A DNA stretch of 64,000 nt from Globodera rostochiensis (GCA_018350325.1 JAEVLN010000001.1:2841501-2905500), one strand, 5' to 3'; positions 26,001 to 37,915 are shown, numbered from the stretch's first letter. A program made the numbers and translations. Notes: generated from the letters alone by a model not told the origin.

Positions 26001-28459
26001 TGAAGTCGCGCGATGTTCGGTCCATCCATTTTGGGTACGGCACTTTTTTGGTCAAAATGCGTCGCGCAATGTCCTCCGTTGAGTTCTGATTGCCGTCCAC
26101 AGTGAACGGCGAACAGCCGGTGAGCAGTTCAAATGCAATGACACCGAAACTCCACCAGTCCGCGCATTGACCGTAGCCCTGGAGAATTTTTTGACAAATT
26201 TTTTTCGAGCTTTTTAAAATTTAATTTATATTTATTAATTATCAAGAATGTTTGTTGGTCCCTGACGAACTTTGGGCCTCTGATCTCCGACCATTCCCTC
26301 AACATTAGAGCCCGGGCGATCGAGATTTTCGATTTCTTCGAGATTCTCGATCAAAATCTCGATCGGTACTCAAGTCCGGGCTCTACTCGACATTCCGCCA
26401 CAAGCGACGGGTCGAAGACCAACTCCATTTATATTTTGTACAATAAAAGTTTATTAAAAAATGAAAAAAATGATTTATTTACTTCTGGCTGTCGACGAAC
26501 AATCTCTGGCGGCATATATCTAAACAAAATTTGAGTAATTTCAAGAATGTATTTGGGCTTAAATAAATGCCAAATTTAAAAATTTGGGTTTGGAATTTTC
26601 TGATCATTCGCATTTTGATCAGACTAAGATTGTGGAATTCAAAATGATCCATCTGCTTGTCGTTCACTTTTGATCAAACTTGGTTCTGATCAGAATAGTG
26701 CCAAAATTGTCTTTTATTGCATAAAATGTGCCGAAAATTCAAATTTCGATTGGAACCCTCTGAACTCGCCGCCCGTCCCAATTTTTGCTCCGATCAGTAT
26801 TTGGAATTGAATTGATGCCTCTGGCTTACTCGATGGTGCCGCAGTAGGACTTGGTCAGTTGTGGTGCATCACCGCCCTGGTGCTGTTGTTGCTGCTGTTG
26901 AAGCTCGAACGCCTTGGACAGGCCGAAGTCGGTGAGCTTGACATGGCCTTGCTCGTCCAGCAGAATGTTCTCCAGCTTCAGATCTCGGTAGATGACGCCT
27001 GCCGCGTGCACGTGCTGCAGCGCGCTATAAATTTGAACAAAACAAAAAATTTTAAAGAAATTTTTGGACTCTCTGCTCCCTTTCTTACCACGCCATCTCG
27101 GCGAGCAGTGCACGCGTGGTCGACACATCGAATTTCTTCCGCTTGCATAGATGCGTGAACAGCTCGCCGCCGCGCACAAATTCTGTTTGATTTTTTATTT
27201 GAAATAAATTAAAATTTTTAATATTTTAATTTAATTTATAAATTTTATAATAACCAAACATTTGTGTTAAATGGACAAAAATAATTTAAATTAAAAATCG
27301 TTTTAAAAACCAATTTTCTCTGCCTCCTTTTAGAAATTGTGCAAAAATTTTCTTCGTTAAAAACATATCTCGCTTTTTTATTGGGCATTTGGTTTTCATT
27401 TAAAATTTTCCACAAATTTTTTTAAGGATTTTAGGGAAAATATGTTTTCTCCTCCCCCCTACCCATGACGATGTGCAGTTTGGTGTCCGTCTGGAAGGCG
27501 TACACCATGTTGACCAGAAACGGCAGTCCCTTGAGCCGTTCCAACACTTTGCGCTCCGACAATGTGTGCTCCAGCGTCTTCTGCTTTTGGCTTACGCGCG
27601 TCTTCTTCAACACCTGAAAATGTTTTTTGAAAAAACAAATCGGGCAAACAACATAAGCCTAAGCCTAAGCCTAAAGAGCTCTAGGCTAGCCTCCTAGAAA
27701 GCATTGAATTTTGAGAAATTTCATTTATTGATTGATTGATTGCCTTCATTGCGTAGTAACTGCCGCTGTCATGACCGCCCACTTTTCGCACAAGAAACAC
27801 TTTGCCGTAGGCTAAATGTTTAAGTTTTTTTTTATGTGAATTGAATTGATAACCATTGAAAACATTTTTATTAAATAAAATATTCATAAAAAGGTATAGG
27901 TAGCTCATAAATGAGTTACTCGTAGAGCGGAGACTGATCGAGTTTCTCGATCGACAAAATTTTACCGAGATTTTTCGATCTCGATCTGCTCTCAAGTCCG
28001 GGCTCTAGTTATGAGAATTAATATTAATTACATATATATGTACTATATTTTTTGTTGATTTCCAATTTAATAATAAATAATTTTTAAAGCTTTTTTAATA
28101 TTCAAACCAAAACCTTACGCCAAAAAATTTCATAATTTGAATTTAAACTTTGACTTACCGCCCTTTCCAAGCACTTTGATCAGCGCGAAATTCTCCATGG
28201 ACACCTTCTGTTGATCACCATCATTATCATCACCATTCATCGTCCAGCGAAAGTCGTCGTCATCGCCGCCCATTTGGCCATCGTTGTTCAGTGCCACCAG
28301 TCCGTTCTGTGACTGCTTGACGTCGTCGCCGTCGCCGGCGGCGACGGGGGGTTCCACCGACGAGGCGGTGGACATTGTGGAGGAGGCCGACGTGCTGGGC
28401 GGACAGCACGGCATTTGGAGGAGTGCCGTCGTCCTCTTCAAATTAGGCAGTTCTGGCAT
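20003..28459 (-). CDS. rskn-2: MSK-type ribosomal S6 kinase (two kinase domains)
   Basis: Nuclear kinase activated by ERK/p38, known in the family to phosphorylate histone H3 and CREB. Sixteen exons give 947 aa in frame: 28459-28159, 27811-27744, 27613-27463, 27182-27089, 27024-26830, 26519-26483, 26178-25967, 25699-25554, 25478-25334, 24827-24644, 23683-23460, 23122-22906, 22530-22353, 21445-21165, 20785-20552, 20179-20003. The N-terminal AGC kinase shows [41 protein letters not shown], and a turn/hydrophobic motif ending [13 protein letters not shown] poly-Gln insert lies in its activation loop. The C-terminal CaMK-type kinase shows [32 protein letters not shown] and YAAPEVL. The tail [14 protein letters not shown] matches the MSK MAPK-docking/nuclear signal. 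Two introns have GC donors (27743, 25553). The start at 28459 is one of several Mets. Oriented divergently from mec-8. Confidence 0.93.
21495..21640. mobile_element. Degenerate TCGAGAT-family element
   Basis: Begins GGGGACCGATCGAGATTT and continues with ATCTCG/TCGAGAT words. The ends are less clear than in other copies. In an MSK intron. Confidence 0.45.
21841..21913 (-). tRNA. tRNA-Val (anticodon AAC), nested in MSK intron
   Basis: The 73-nt minus-strand sequence folds as a cloverleaf. Acceptor GGTCTCG pairs with CGAGATC (one G-U). A box is TGGTGTAGTTGG. The anticodon stem TCAGT/ACTGA encloses loop CTAACAC with AAC. The T arm GCCGG-TTCGAAC-CCGGC contains the B box. It lies in the intron between kinase exons 21445 and 22353, on the same strand. 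It looks intact and is not itself interrupted. Confidence 0.95.
22141..22310. mobile_element. GGGTTT/CCCCGAC-rich degenerate element
   Basis: Contains AACCCTAAACCCCGACTTTTTT with inverted and direct copies of CCCCGACTTTTTTG. Related in composition to 4061-4190 and 28671-28776. Boundaries are not certain. Confidence 0.4.
22620..22865. repeat. Minisatellite, about 40-bp unit (80-bp higher order)
   Basis: About six units of GATCGG(A/G)TCAGATAATCAT followed by GATGGATCAATCAACC or GATCGATCAATATTTTTC. In the MSK intron between 22530 and 22906, ending about 40 bp from an exon edge. Confidence 0.85.
23205..23385. mobile_element. AGGGT...CAACCCTA MITE in MSK intron
   Basis: Starts TAGGGTCCGAG, ends TGCCAACCCTAG, interior rich in CCCCGAC. 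Same family as 4061-4190 and 28671-28776. Confidence 0.55.
24101..24170. repeat. Interstitial telomere-like TTAGGC tract
   Basis: Degenerate TTAGGC and GCCTAA words in both orientations, for example AGGCTTAGGCTAGCTTAGG then CTTAGGCCTAAGCC. In an MSK intron. Confidence 0.65.
24505..24623. mobile_element. Hairpin MITE beside an MSK splice donor
   Basis: ACCGTATTCACTCTTGTAAT at the left end is matched by its near-perfect inverse ATTACAAAAGTGAATACGGT at the right end, 119 bp overall. The right end lies about 20 bp from the exon edge at 24644. A related ATAATCCCACCGGTGGG stretch precedes it (24380-24500). Confidence 0.65.
25121..25240. mobile_element. Palindromic TA-flanked MITE (TCGAGAT family)
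   Basis: Ends TAGAGCAAGGACTTGAGG and CCTCGCTCTA, interior ATCTCGA/TCGAGAT words. In an MSK intron. Confidence 0.65.
25801..25873 (+). pseudogene. tRNA-like sequence (tRNA pseudogene or SINE head)
   Basis: Has a good A box (TAGCTCAGTGG) and B box (GGGTTCGAGTCCC) at tRNA spacing, with T stem GTGGG/CCCAC. The acceptor has mismatches and the anticodon arm pairs only weakly, so no amino-acid identity can be given. It is antisense within an MSK intron. Confidence 0.6.
26306..26385. mobile_element. Palindromic TA-flanked MITE, compact 80-bp copy
   Basis: Clearest copy of the family: TAGAGCCCGGGCGATCGAG at one end and CAAGTCCGGGCTCTA at the other, with TCGAGAT words between. In an MSK intron. Confidence 0.75.
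27653..27675. repeat. Short telomere-like tract
   Basis: Three and a half uninterrupted TAAGCC units (reverse of TTAGGC-type words), followed by degenerate AGGCTAGCC. In an MSK intron. Confidence 0.65.
27923..28007. mobile_element. Palindromic TA-flanked MITE (TCGAGAT family)
   Basis: Ends TAGAGCGGAG and TCCGGGCTCTA, interior GATCGAGTTTCTCGATC. In the first intron of the MSK gene. Confidence 0.65.
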
Positions 28460-28670
28460 TTTTGGCAACACGCCCAAACAAATTAAGCCTAAATGGCCGC
28501 CAATCAATAAATGTAAAAAATATACAGGCAAAAAGCAATTAGAAAATGGGGACAAATTGTGAAAAGGTTTAAAAACATTTTCGGTACGAAAATTATTCCC
28601 GAATTAAGCGCGACTAAAAAAAATTTAAAACGCAAAATATTTTAATAGTTTAAAAAATAATCATCAAAAT

Positions 28671-28776
28671 TAGGGTTGCTCCCCGAGCCCGCGGGGGCGA
28701 AAAAAGTCGGGGTTCGGGGTTTTTCCCAGCAAAAACCCCGAAAAAAGTCGGGATTTGTGGACGGGGGGCAACCCTA
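28671..28776. mobile_element. MITE with TAGGGTTGC ends
   Basis: Ends TAGGGTTGCTCCCC and GGGGCAACCCTA are inverted. The interior carries inverted AAAAAGTCGGG/CCCCGAC words, so the whole 106 bp can fold as a hairpin. Confidence 0.7.
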
Positions 28777-29295
28777 GTCAAAATTTAAGCATTAGAGTTT
28801 GGTTTGAATTGTTTCAGGTTTAAATTTTGTGGTGTTTAGAATTGAAATTTCGTTTTCTAACATTTGTGTAACAAATTTTTGGTGAAAAAATGTTCCTTTA
28901 AAACAATTGCTTCCGACCCCAAGTGCCCCGACGAGTTTTTGCTTGCTGATAACTCAACTTTAATCCGAACTGATTCAATCTTGAGGCACACTAAATGATG
29001 GCTAACATTCTGAAGAAGCTTTCTTTAAAATCGATTAAATAAAGCTTAAAATTTATGGCAAGAAAGCCTCAAAAAATTGGCCCATTTTTGAGCTTTGTCC
29101 AATCGCAAAAAAGCTGTAATTTAAGGCTAGCTTTAACTTGTCAAAAGCTTTCAGATGGTTTTAAGTGTTTAAAAAAGATAAACAAAATAATTCGGTACTC
29201 GGAACATTCAAAATTGGACCGCTAGCAGCCAAAAACAATAGCAAAAAACAATAAAAGAATTAAATTAAATTAAAATTTAAACGGAAACTGAGGAA

Positions 29296-29318
29296 GCCTA
29301 GGCCTAGGCCTAGGCCTG
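29296..29318. repeat. CCTAGG tract
   Basis: Four CCTAGG units (AAGCCTAGGCCTAGGCCTAG), palindromic and telomere-related. Very short. Confidence 0.5.
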
Positions 29319-29514
29319 TACATATATTAAAGCGCAACCTCTTTTTGTAAATCGCAAAATTTAAACTCAGCCAAAAAAATGTTCAGGCCAACGCATCAAA
29401 GATCAGTTTCACAAACTTTTGATGATTTTCGATCAGAAGGAATTTAAGAAAATATTTTGTTGTCGTCGCCACTCTTCGCTTACACTTTTTATTTACAAAA
29501 ACTGCGCTAACGGG

Positions 29515-29780
29515 GATAATGACGCCAATTTGTATTGGAATGCTTGCTGGCCCCGCCGGAGGGCATGAAATTTGGTGCACAATTTTTTTTTGAAAATTTT
29601 CTAATCAAATTAAATGAATATTAATTATGTATTTGGCAACTAAAAAACTAAACTTTTTGATCATTTCCAATCAGATAAGAATTTTTTTGAATTTAAATTT
29701 GGATAATGACTTCAATTTGTAATGGAATGCTTGCTGGCCCCGCCGGAGGGCATGAACTTTGGTGCACAATTTTTTTTGTT
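29515..29780. repeat. Direct repeat, about 75 bp, spaced 187 bp
   Basis: GGAATGCTTGCTGGCCCCGC and following bases appear at about 29515-29590 and again at 29702-29780 with few changes. A weaker match of the preceding AT-rich segment suggests the duplicated unit is about 187 bp. Confidence 0.75.
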
Positions 29781-31684
29781 GTTGGAAAATTTGCAAAATT
29801 ATGAGGCACGCGCGATTATATGCCAAAGTAAGTAAATAAATTAAAATATTCAAAAATTTTTGGGGCTTTTTTTTTAATGTAAAATTTGTACCCCCCATTA
29901 AAAATGCCTTATTTTGTTATTGGCAAAAGTTCGTCAGAACGCGTGACGATGTGTAACAAACACAACGTGATGATAATGCGATGAGAGTGGGGGGCCTCTC
30001 GTCGCCAAGAATTGAATTGGAAATGAATGGGGCAGCCAAATGCGAGAAACTTTTTTCCCCTCAAAAATGGGAAATTTGTTTAAAAAATTTTGGATTTTGA
30101 ATGAATTTTGGGGTTAATTTTACTCAAAAAGTGAGGGAAAAATTGTTTATAAAATTTAAAATGAATTGAAAAAAGTTAGTTGCTTTTTACAGAAAATTTC
30201 TCAAAAAAAAATAGAATGAAAAACATTGTTTAAAAGAATCAAAGGAACTAAAAAGAAATAAAAAAAAATTAGGAATAAAAAAAAACTCTTCAAAAAATGA
30301 AAATAAATTAGGGTTTAAAAATAATGAGGCTTAAATGGGGAAAGTATTCAGTGTTTTAAAAAATATAGGATTAAATTCACCAATTAAAAATATTCAAAAT
30401 TTAAAAAACAATTTTTGAAAACTTAAATCAACTTCGATTTTTGTTGCTTTCCATCCTGTGATATTGATTTAGTAAGTGAAACCTTTTAATTTTTGGGTCA
30501 AAAACGAATAAATGATTATAAATAAAATTGTTCTTTATTCTGAATTAAAAAAATGAAAAGTCCAAATTTAAATTGCAAAAAGGGGGTTCAAAAATCAAAA
30601 TGTGCATTTAAACGTTTCTGAAAAGTTAGGAAAATATATAATTTTAGAAGACGGCAACAGCCGGCGGCCCTCTTTTTGAGAAAGAAAAAGTAATAAAATT
30701 TGGGACCAAAATAAATTGCCGGCGGGGAGGGAGCGGTGCGGTCTTTGAACTTTCTCGCGGCTTCAAAAATAGAGGATTTTTGGAACACACCAAAAAATGC
30801 AAAATGCGATACCTTCGGGAATAAAACGGGGCGAATTGAACCTGAAATTGAATCCCCCCGCCTTTTTTTTTGTTGCTATTTTAAAGGCAAACATTTTAAA
30901 TTTATATTAAATGTTTAAATATTTATTCTAATCGAAGAAATAATGGGAACGGAAAAAAATTTAAATTATAAAAAATATTTTATAAATTTTTGCTATTTTT
31001 TAATACGATAAACACGCAAAATAAAACAAAATTAAAAATTTATTGAAAAATTATAAAACATTTTTTTGGATTTTTTAATAAAATGAGTTCACAAAATAAA
31101 ACCAACTTCAATAATGAAATAAAATCGCAAAATAAAACTAACTTTTCAATTTAAGGGAATATTTTTGCAATTTTTTAATGAAATAAAATTGCAAAATAAA
31201 ACTAAATTTTCAATTTAAGGGAATGAAATAAAATCGCAAATAAAACAAAATTAATTCAAATTAATTTAAATTATGAAAATAAACTATCAATTTTTTCAAT
31301 TTAAGGGAACATTTTGCCGATTGTTTAATGAAATAAATCGCAAAATAAAACAAAATTTATGGATTAATTAGTAATTAAACCACCGAATAAACGGCGGAAT
31401 AATCATCAACATTCAATTATTACTAAACACCAAACATTTGTTGTCGCCGCAAATGAGCGGCGGGCGGCGATAAGAGAACAAAAACGAAAATTTTATTTAT
31501 TACAACAAAAAAAACCAAATAAAAAAAGGGGGAGAAGCCAAATGATTTTAGCATAAAAATTCCCGTCCAAATTTGGGTTGTTCGAGAATGGAGAACAATA
31601 ATTATTGTTGGGGCACAGGTGAACAAACAAATCCGCAATTTTAATACCCCAAAATGGGCCGATTTAATTATTTAATATTTTAAT

Positions 31685-31915
31685 TAGAGCCCGGATTTGA
31701 TCGAGTTTCTTGATCAAAACTCGGTACTTGTCAACTGAGACTTTTTTATCCCAGATCTTAGTGATTTTTCGAGATTTTTGATCTAAATCTCGGTACTTGT
31801 TGATTGAGACTTTTCGAGAATCACTGATCGAAATCTCGATCAACAAAATTTTGCCGAGATATTAGTGTTCAAGATTCTCGATCGAAATCTCGATCGGTGC
31901 GCAAGTCTGGCTCTA
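31685..31915. mobile_element. Long copy of the palindromic TCGAGAT MITE
   Basis: Ends TAGAGCCCGGATTTGATCGAG and CAAGTCTGGCTCTA. The interior has several CTCGGTACTTGT(C/T)(A/G)A repeats, making it longer than the others. Confidence 0.6.
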
Positions 31916-34379
31916 ATTTTAATTAAATTAGTTCATATTTATTTATGCAAATTTGATTTTATACAAAAAATGCTCTGAATTTTATTAAATAATGGAATTT
32001 GGGTCTAATTTAAAAGTTTGTAAAATTCCAAATTTTGATTTGTGATAATTATTTATATCCAAAAATTTGGTGCGATTCAAGCGCACTTTTTGCTCAAATT
32101 TTTGTGGAGAAAAAAGGTGGAATGAAGCGCCAACCAATTCAGCAAATAAAACATTAATTTGTTAAATTCAAATTTAAAAAAAAACGGAAATTAATATGAA
32201 AATTGGTTGGGTTTTATTCGCCAAATAAATTCAATGAATAATAAAACGGGGCAGCGACCACTCTCTGCTGTTTGTTGTGTGTGTGTCATCGCTTTTCACA
32301 ATTTCCCCCCCCCCCCCCCCCCCCCCCACGGGGTTCGCCTACGCCCGTCCCCCCCCCCCGATCGATTCCCTTATTTTTGCTGAACATTGTTCGCCTCGGG
32401 GGAAGAAGATGAATGAAACTTTTTAAATTCATTAATTTGGTAGAAAACCCAAATTTTTTAAAAATTAAAATTGTTTGCCTCGGGGGAAGAAATTAACGAA
32501 ACTTTATCATTAAATTTGATAGAAACCCAAATTTTTTTTCTTTAACAAAAATTGTCCGCCTTGGTGAAATGGACTAAAATTTTTTTGTATAATTTTTTGA
32601 TGATTTAAATTCTTCAAATTCTTGCAAATTTCAATTAAACAAATTCATTAGTTGCCTCGGGGCGATTAGTCTTCGTTTTTTGGTAAAAAAAACTTAAAAT
32701 AAACAAACTAAGACGACAAAAAGAATTAGGGAAAAAACATTCGCCGCGGGCAAAACGAATAAAAAACATATATAAAATTAATTTTTAAAATAAGACTCTT
32801 CAATTTTAGGCGAATCAAACAAATATTGAACAAATACGCACCTTTGGCGGACAAAACTTATAAATTTAAAATCAATTTTAAATGGAAAAAGATTTAAAAA
32901 AATAATTAAATATTGTCAAGAAACAAATTAAGGCCTTTTTTATGGGCGCAATTAATTGGAGGTGAAATTGACAATTTTCATTTATTAATTACAAATTAAC
33001 TTTATTTTAACGCGATCTTTGAGATTTGCCCGCAAAAGAAGTGACAAAGTTTTTTTTTGTTTATTTAAAAGTGTGGCAAATATTTGTGCCAACATTTTTG
33101 CGAATGGATGGCACAAATTTTGCAGTCATTTGAATGATGATTTTGAAGATCGCTGTGCTGTTTTGTGCCTCTCTTTGCTGCTTGTGTGGGGGTGGTGGGC
33201 GTCAGTCATCAACCCCTCCGGCGGCGTCGGCGGCACTAAAATGCCGCAGGCATGAAATTGAGATAAATGCCATTGGACGTGAAGGGAGGGAGGGAGAAAG
33301 AAGAAGAAGAGAGTGAGAGGAATGGCAAAAGGAAGAGAGACAGAGAAGCTAGAGTGAGAGAGTGTGGCAAAAACAGGAAAAAGAAGACAGACAGAGTTGT
33401 GAGAAACAAAAACGGACGGTTAGACAGACAGAGGCGAAAGTGCCGGGGGCCGTCTTTCCAAGAAAGCAGCAGCAGCAGCAAAACAGCACATAAAATGGGT
33501 AACAACGCAAGTGTACACCACCACACACATACACACGCCGTGCCCCCCCCCCGGGGGTAGGTGGTCGGCTGCTTGTAATGAATGCCACTTTGTTCGTGCC
33601 TGCCGCCAGTCTCCGGCTGGCAGCACTTTTAAAAGATGAGAAAAAGACGCGCAAATGCATTAAATTAGTTTTAAAAATGAAATTAAAAAATATATTTAAT
33701 AAAAAAGATGATTCCAAAACCGGCACTTGCCGAGACCTGAAAAGCCGGCAAATCCTACCTTTACGTTCAATAAAAGTGGCAATATACGAGTGTCCAGATC
33801 TCTTACTGTACATTTGTGACCTCCTCAGTCTCGAAATTCAAAATCACTCAAAATTTGAGTTGCCGGGGGGCATTTTTGGAAAAAACCGGGACATTTATAA
33901 GGAGACTAATTGTGTAAATCCCGTTAAAAACCGGAGCTAATGAACTAAAACGGTCTCGTCCAACTTTACGTACTTTTTTCGGACCTAATACATAACGAAA
34001 CTTTCTTCCGGATATATAAAAATAAATTATTATGCCAAAACAGAGGCTCCTTCCTGCACGCTCGAAACAGGACAATTCACGCCGCAATTAAACGCCATTA
34101 GCAGCTACATATTTTATTACCTAAATTCGTCCACGACGATTTTTGTAGACCAAAATTTTGATAAATGCCAAACCAGGATATGAAATTTACCAACATTGGC
34201 ATTTACCAAACTAAAAATAGGCCGATTTTATGATAAACAACCATCATTCTCTGGGACTTGGAGTCCTGGAAAATCCTACCCAGAGCCTTGGGCGGCGAGC
34301 GCCTCTGGTCCGGGGCTCAACTGGGTCGAACCCGAGTTTCAGTGGCGTGGTTGTAGAGGGCAGTCAAGCACATCGATCG

Positions 34380-34530
34380 GTCGGTCCCCAGCAGGGACGT
34401 AAACGGATTCCGGAAATTCCGGACGTTTTTTTGAGGAGCCGGAATTCCGGACACTTTTTAGGGAAGCCGAAATTCCGGACACTTTTTAGGAAAGCCGAAA
34501 TTCCGGACACTTTTTGGCATCCGGGGTTAC
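34380..34530. repeat. GGAATTCCGG-rich element with GTTACA end
   Basis: Begins CAGCAGGGACGTAAACGG, has three direct copies of AATTCCGGACACTTTTTAGG, and ends GGCATCCGGGGTTACACATCCCG. Related to the ends found around the Maf exon at 18078 and 18529. Confidence 0.5.
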
Positions 34531-35279
34531 ACATCCCGTGTTCCCCAGCGCCAAGGACCAGTCAGGGGTGTGCCATTTTGTCCCTAATTGCCTGCCGTGT
34601 TTTTCGCCGAGTTTATTGGAAAAAAATGTTGCCGGCTTTTTGCGTTTTTTTTCAGACTGACATCCCTTGCGCCGACAAATGCTGCTGGTCTTTGAACTCA
34701 GCCGCCCAACCACTTTTATAGCAGCAGCTAATGGGCGGGGTAGAGCAAAGTGAGTGATCAATAAGCCCCGGCGGCGCTTTACAGCTGACCCGAGCCAAAA
34801 CCCGCGACTCGCGCAACCCCCAGCAGCAGCAACAACAACTCCCTCCACCCCCCCCCCCTGCACATTGTCTTTCTGTTATTTGTTTGTTTATTTGGCAATT
34901 TGATGATGATGGAACCCCCGAATAAATTATATACAGATTATTTGTGCTGATCGATCGGGAGGTGTTTATGTGTTTCCATATTCTTTTCCATATATACTCA
35001 ATTTCGATTTTCTCAGCTATCCCTCCCCCCTCCCTATTCAAACAGAAGTCCGTTGCGCATGGCAACCTCTCCTCCATGCTCACTTCTGCCGGAAACTCCT
35101 CCATTTTTGTTCGTCCATGTCCCCCCCCCCCTCCGTCCAATGGGGCAACTACGCCCGAAGGCTTTAAATGTTTTAGCAACAAAGCACAGACAGAGTCCCC
35201 TCCAGGGTCCCGTTTTCGCGCGGTTCCGATTACAAAAGTTCCGTATTCTTGCACTTCCCGGTTCAACGATGTTTTGCGG

Positions 35280-36120
35280 CAATCCACGCTTCCAGTGGCT
35301 ACCGAACCGAATACCAACCGGTCCGAATACCGACCAAGCCAAAATCGGTCCGAATACCGACCCATTGTAAATTGGTTTGAATACAGACTACAATAAAGTT
35401 TTGGGGGTTTTCGGGGCCGTAGAATCTGAATCTAACCTCCTTTTCAGCCAATTCTTAATCCCAGACCCGAATTCGAACATTTTTCCGAAATCTCAATTTT
35501 TCTAAAATTAGACGCGACCTCGACAAACTCCGTGCACTTTTCAGATTAGCATGAAACCTCCATTTAAACAAAAAAAAAAATCGGGACCATTATTCTTTAA
35601 TTTTATCGACAATCAATAGTTAACAAAATGAATGATTCAAGAGTCCAAGTAAAGTTCATTGGCAAATTCTTTTTTGCCTCAGCAGGCTACACCCGAAATG
35701 AAGAAAGTTGCAAGCAAATTAAGCTTGCCAAAACCGCAGGGGGGGGGAACCCTTTTGTTCAACCAAGTGTTTGAATTCGGGTTCAGATTTCGAGATTTGC
35801 AAAATCTGAGCTCGGATTCGTGATCTACGCATGCTTTTACCCTAGAAATGCACTTAAAAATTTGATGAAATTCCACTCGACGCAATGTCGCCTCGACCAA
35901 ATGTCAGCGAACCGAAACGTCCGTTTTTCGTTACCGGGCGAAATGTCCGGACACCTTGAAAAACATAAAAAACTACACACAAAGTTTGAATTTTTATAAC
36001 TGGTCGACATTCGGACCGATTTTGTCTTGGTCGGTATCCGGACAAATTTTGCCTTGGTCGACATTCGGACGGTCGGTATTCGGACCGATTTTGGCTTGGT
36101 CGACATTCGGTCCGTACGCC
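35280..36120. repeat. Inverted arrays of CGAATACCGAC / GTCGGTATTCGG words
   Basis: Left arm about 35290-35395 has GGTCCGAATACCGACCAAGC twice. Right arm about 36000-36120 has the reverse complement (GCTTGGTCGACATTCGGACC) several times. About 600 bp lies between, including a GAAACGTCCG...GAAATGTCCGG segment at 35915-35952. Confidence 0.7.
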
Positions 36121-36530
36121 CTTCCAGTTTCGCCAAGCGGACAAAATGTCTCCCCCCCCCCCCCCAACGACATTTCATCCCATAACGAAAAATCGTTCAA
36201 AATGTCCCCGAAACTTGTCCCCACAAAGGCTACAGGTCTTTTCGACACTGGACGTTTCGACACTGGACATTTCGACAACCGACGAGGACGATGAGCACGA
36301 CATTTGATCATTTTGCATGCTGCTGCTGCTGCTGCTGGTGGTGGTGGTGAATGGGGAGGGGCTCGGACAGTACACACAAAAGGGTGCGGGGGGGGGGGGA
36401 ATAGGGTGCGCGCAAACATTCATTCCAATTCATTCATTCTCATATGATCCAACAACCTTTCAACCTCAAACGAGGCGCAGCATCCAATCCTCGATGTTTG
36501 TTCCATTTGCCAACAATGAAATTGGCGGAC

Positions 36531-36835
36531 GAACCCCCCAACTCGTTCCCCCTTTGGCCAACTTTTTTGAACCTTTTTCATTATAACTTTTTTCTAGCGA
36601 ATCAAATGAAATTTTTTTGATATTTGAAAGCAAACACTGTGTAGAAGCTAAATCAAGCACCGATTGGCCAAATGCTAAAAAAGTTATGGCCATTCTGGCC
36701 ACAAAAATAAAAATTTCAGGTCTTTGGCCCGTAATTTTTTACACAGTGTTTGCTTTCGAATGATATCAAAAATATTTCATTTGGTTCAAAGTTGGGCAAA
36801 GGGGAACGAGTTGGGGTTTTCCCGAAATTGGCCCC
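36531..36835. repeat. Foldback with arms of about 100 bp
   Basis: The left arm (about 36531-36641: AACTCGTTCCCC ... GCAAACACTGTGT) is matched inverted by the right arm (about 36739-36834: ACAGTGTTTGC ... GGGGAACGAGTTGGGG), with a loop of about 95 bp. The arms differ at scattered positions. Confidence 0.8.
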
Positions 36836-37729
36836 CAGGCTTTCTATCGAAAATTTTCTGAAAAACACACACCAACGCCTAGCAAGAAAAAAAGATTTCA
36901 AGGCGTCGTTGAATTTTATTACTACGGATTTTTCAAAGAAAAAAGACAAAAATTCGACCACATTTTTGGGGCTACGCATGAATGAATTTTGAAGAATTAC
37001 CTAAACTTTGTTTGTTATGGAAATTGATGTAAAAATTATGTTTTTTTTGAAATATTCGCTAAAAATTTTCTATGCAATAAAACCTAAAAATATTTCCTAA
37101 AAATTAAAACAAAAAATGCATACCCTAATAAAGGACGACATTTAGGGGTGGCATTTTTCGGCTTTTTTTGCATTTTTCTTTCCGAATTATTCAAAAATGC
37201 CAAAATGGAGACTTTTTTTTCAAGCCACTTAGGTAAACATTTTTTTAAAAATAAATTTATTTTATTTAAAAAAAAACTCAATTTATGAAACAAATGTTAA
37301 AATCTTATATATTTTTTTATTTTTTTCTAAATTATAGGCATCCATTATCTCTCCTCAAATGTTCCATTGCCAAAAACATTCATCCTTATGAGAAAAAAAC
37401 CTCTCCTCTCATTTCACATTTTCAGCACCATATTTTAAGTATTTCCCTCACCGACCGTCGCCTCGCCGCCATCAATCAAAAACAAAACAATATTCCCTAT
37501 TATATGCATTTTTTCTGTGTGATTTTTCAGGTTTTCCGCTCAATTTTGTGCCCCCAAATTTGGTGGGGACGGATTTTTTCCTGTTTTCTGTGCTAATTCA
37601 TTCCCCCGCCTCCTGCGGCTGCTGCTGCTACTGTTTCGGCAACAAAAACAAATTTAGGCGTATAAAACTGTTGAGTGTCCGTCTGTGTGTGATTTGTGGC
37701 ATGGATTCTGAAAAATGTTTAAGCCCCGG

Positions 37730-37915
37730 AATTCCGAGTTCCGAAATTTTTTGATGATGCGGAATTCCGAGTTCCGAAATTTTTTGATGATGCGGAATTC
37801 CGAGTTCGGATTTCCCAAAAATGTTATTCCGAGTTCCGAAATTTTTTGATGATGCGGAATTCCGAGTTCGGATTTCCGAAAAATGTTTAAACCCGGAATT
37901 CCGAGTTACTGTTAT
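37730..37915. repeat. Minisatellite of GGAATTCCGAGTTCCGAAAT units
   Basis: About five units of roughly 33 bp ending TTTTTTGATGATGC, some replaced by CGGATTTCC(C/G)AAAAATG. Confidence 0.8.

Larger units (their letters stand above)
28460..33000. other. AT-rich, gene-poor region upstream of MSK gene
   Basis: No convincing exons. Contains MITEs (28671, 31685), a telomere-like word run (29296), a duplicated segment (29515/29702), many AATAAA(A)TCGCAAAATAAAAC repeats around 31080-31350, and a poly-C run near 32308. The promoter and 5' UTR of the minus-strand kinase should lie at its left edge. Confidence 0.6.
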
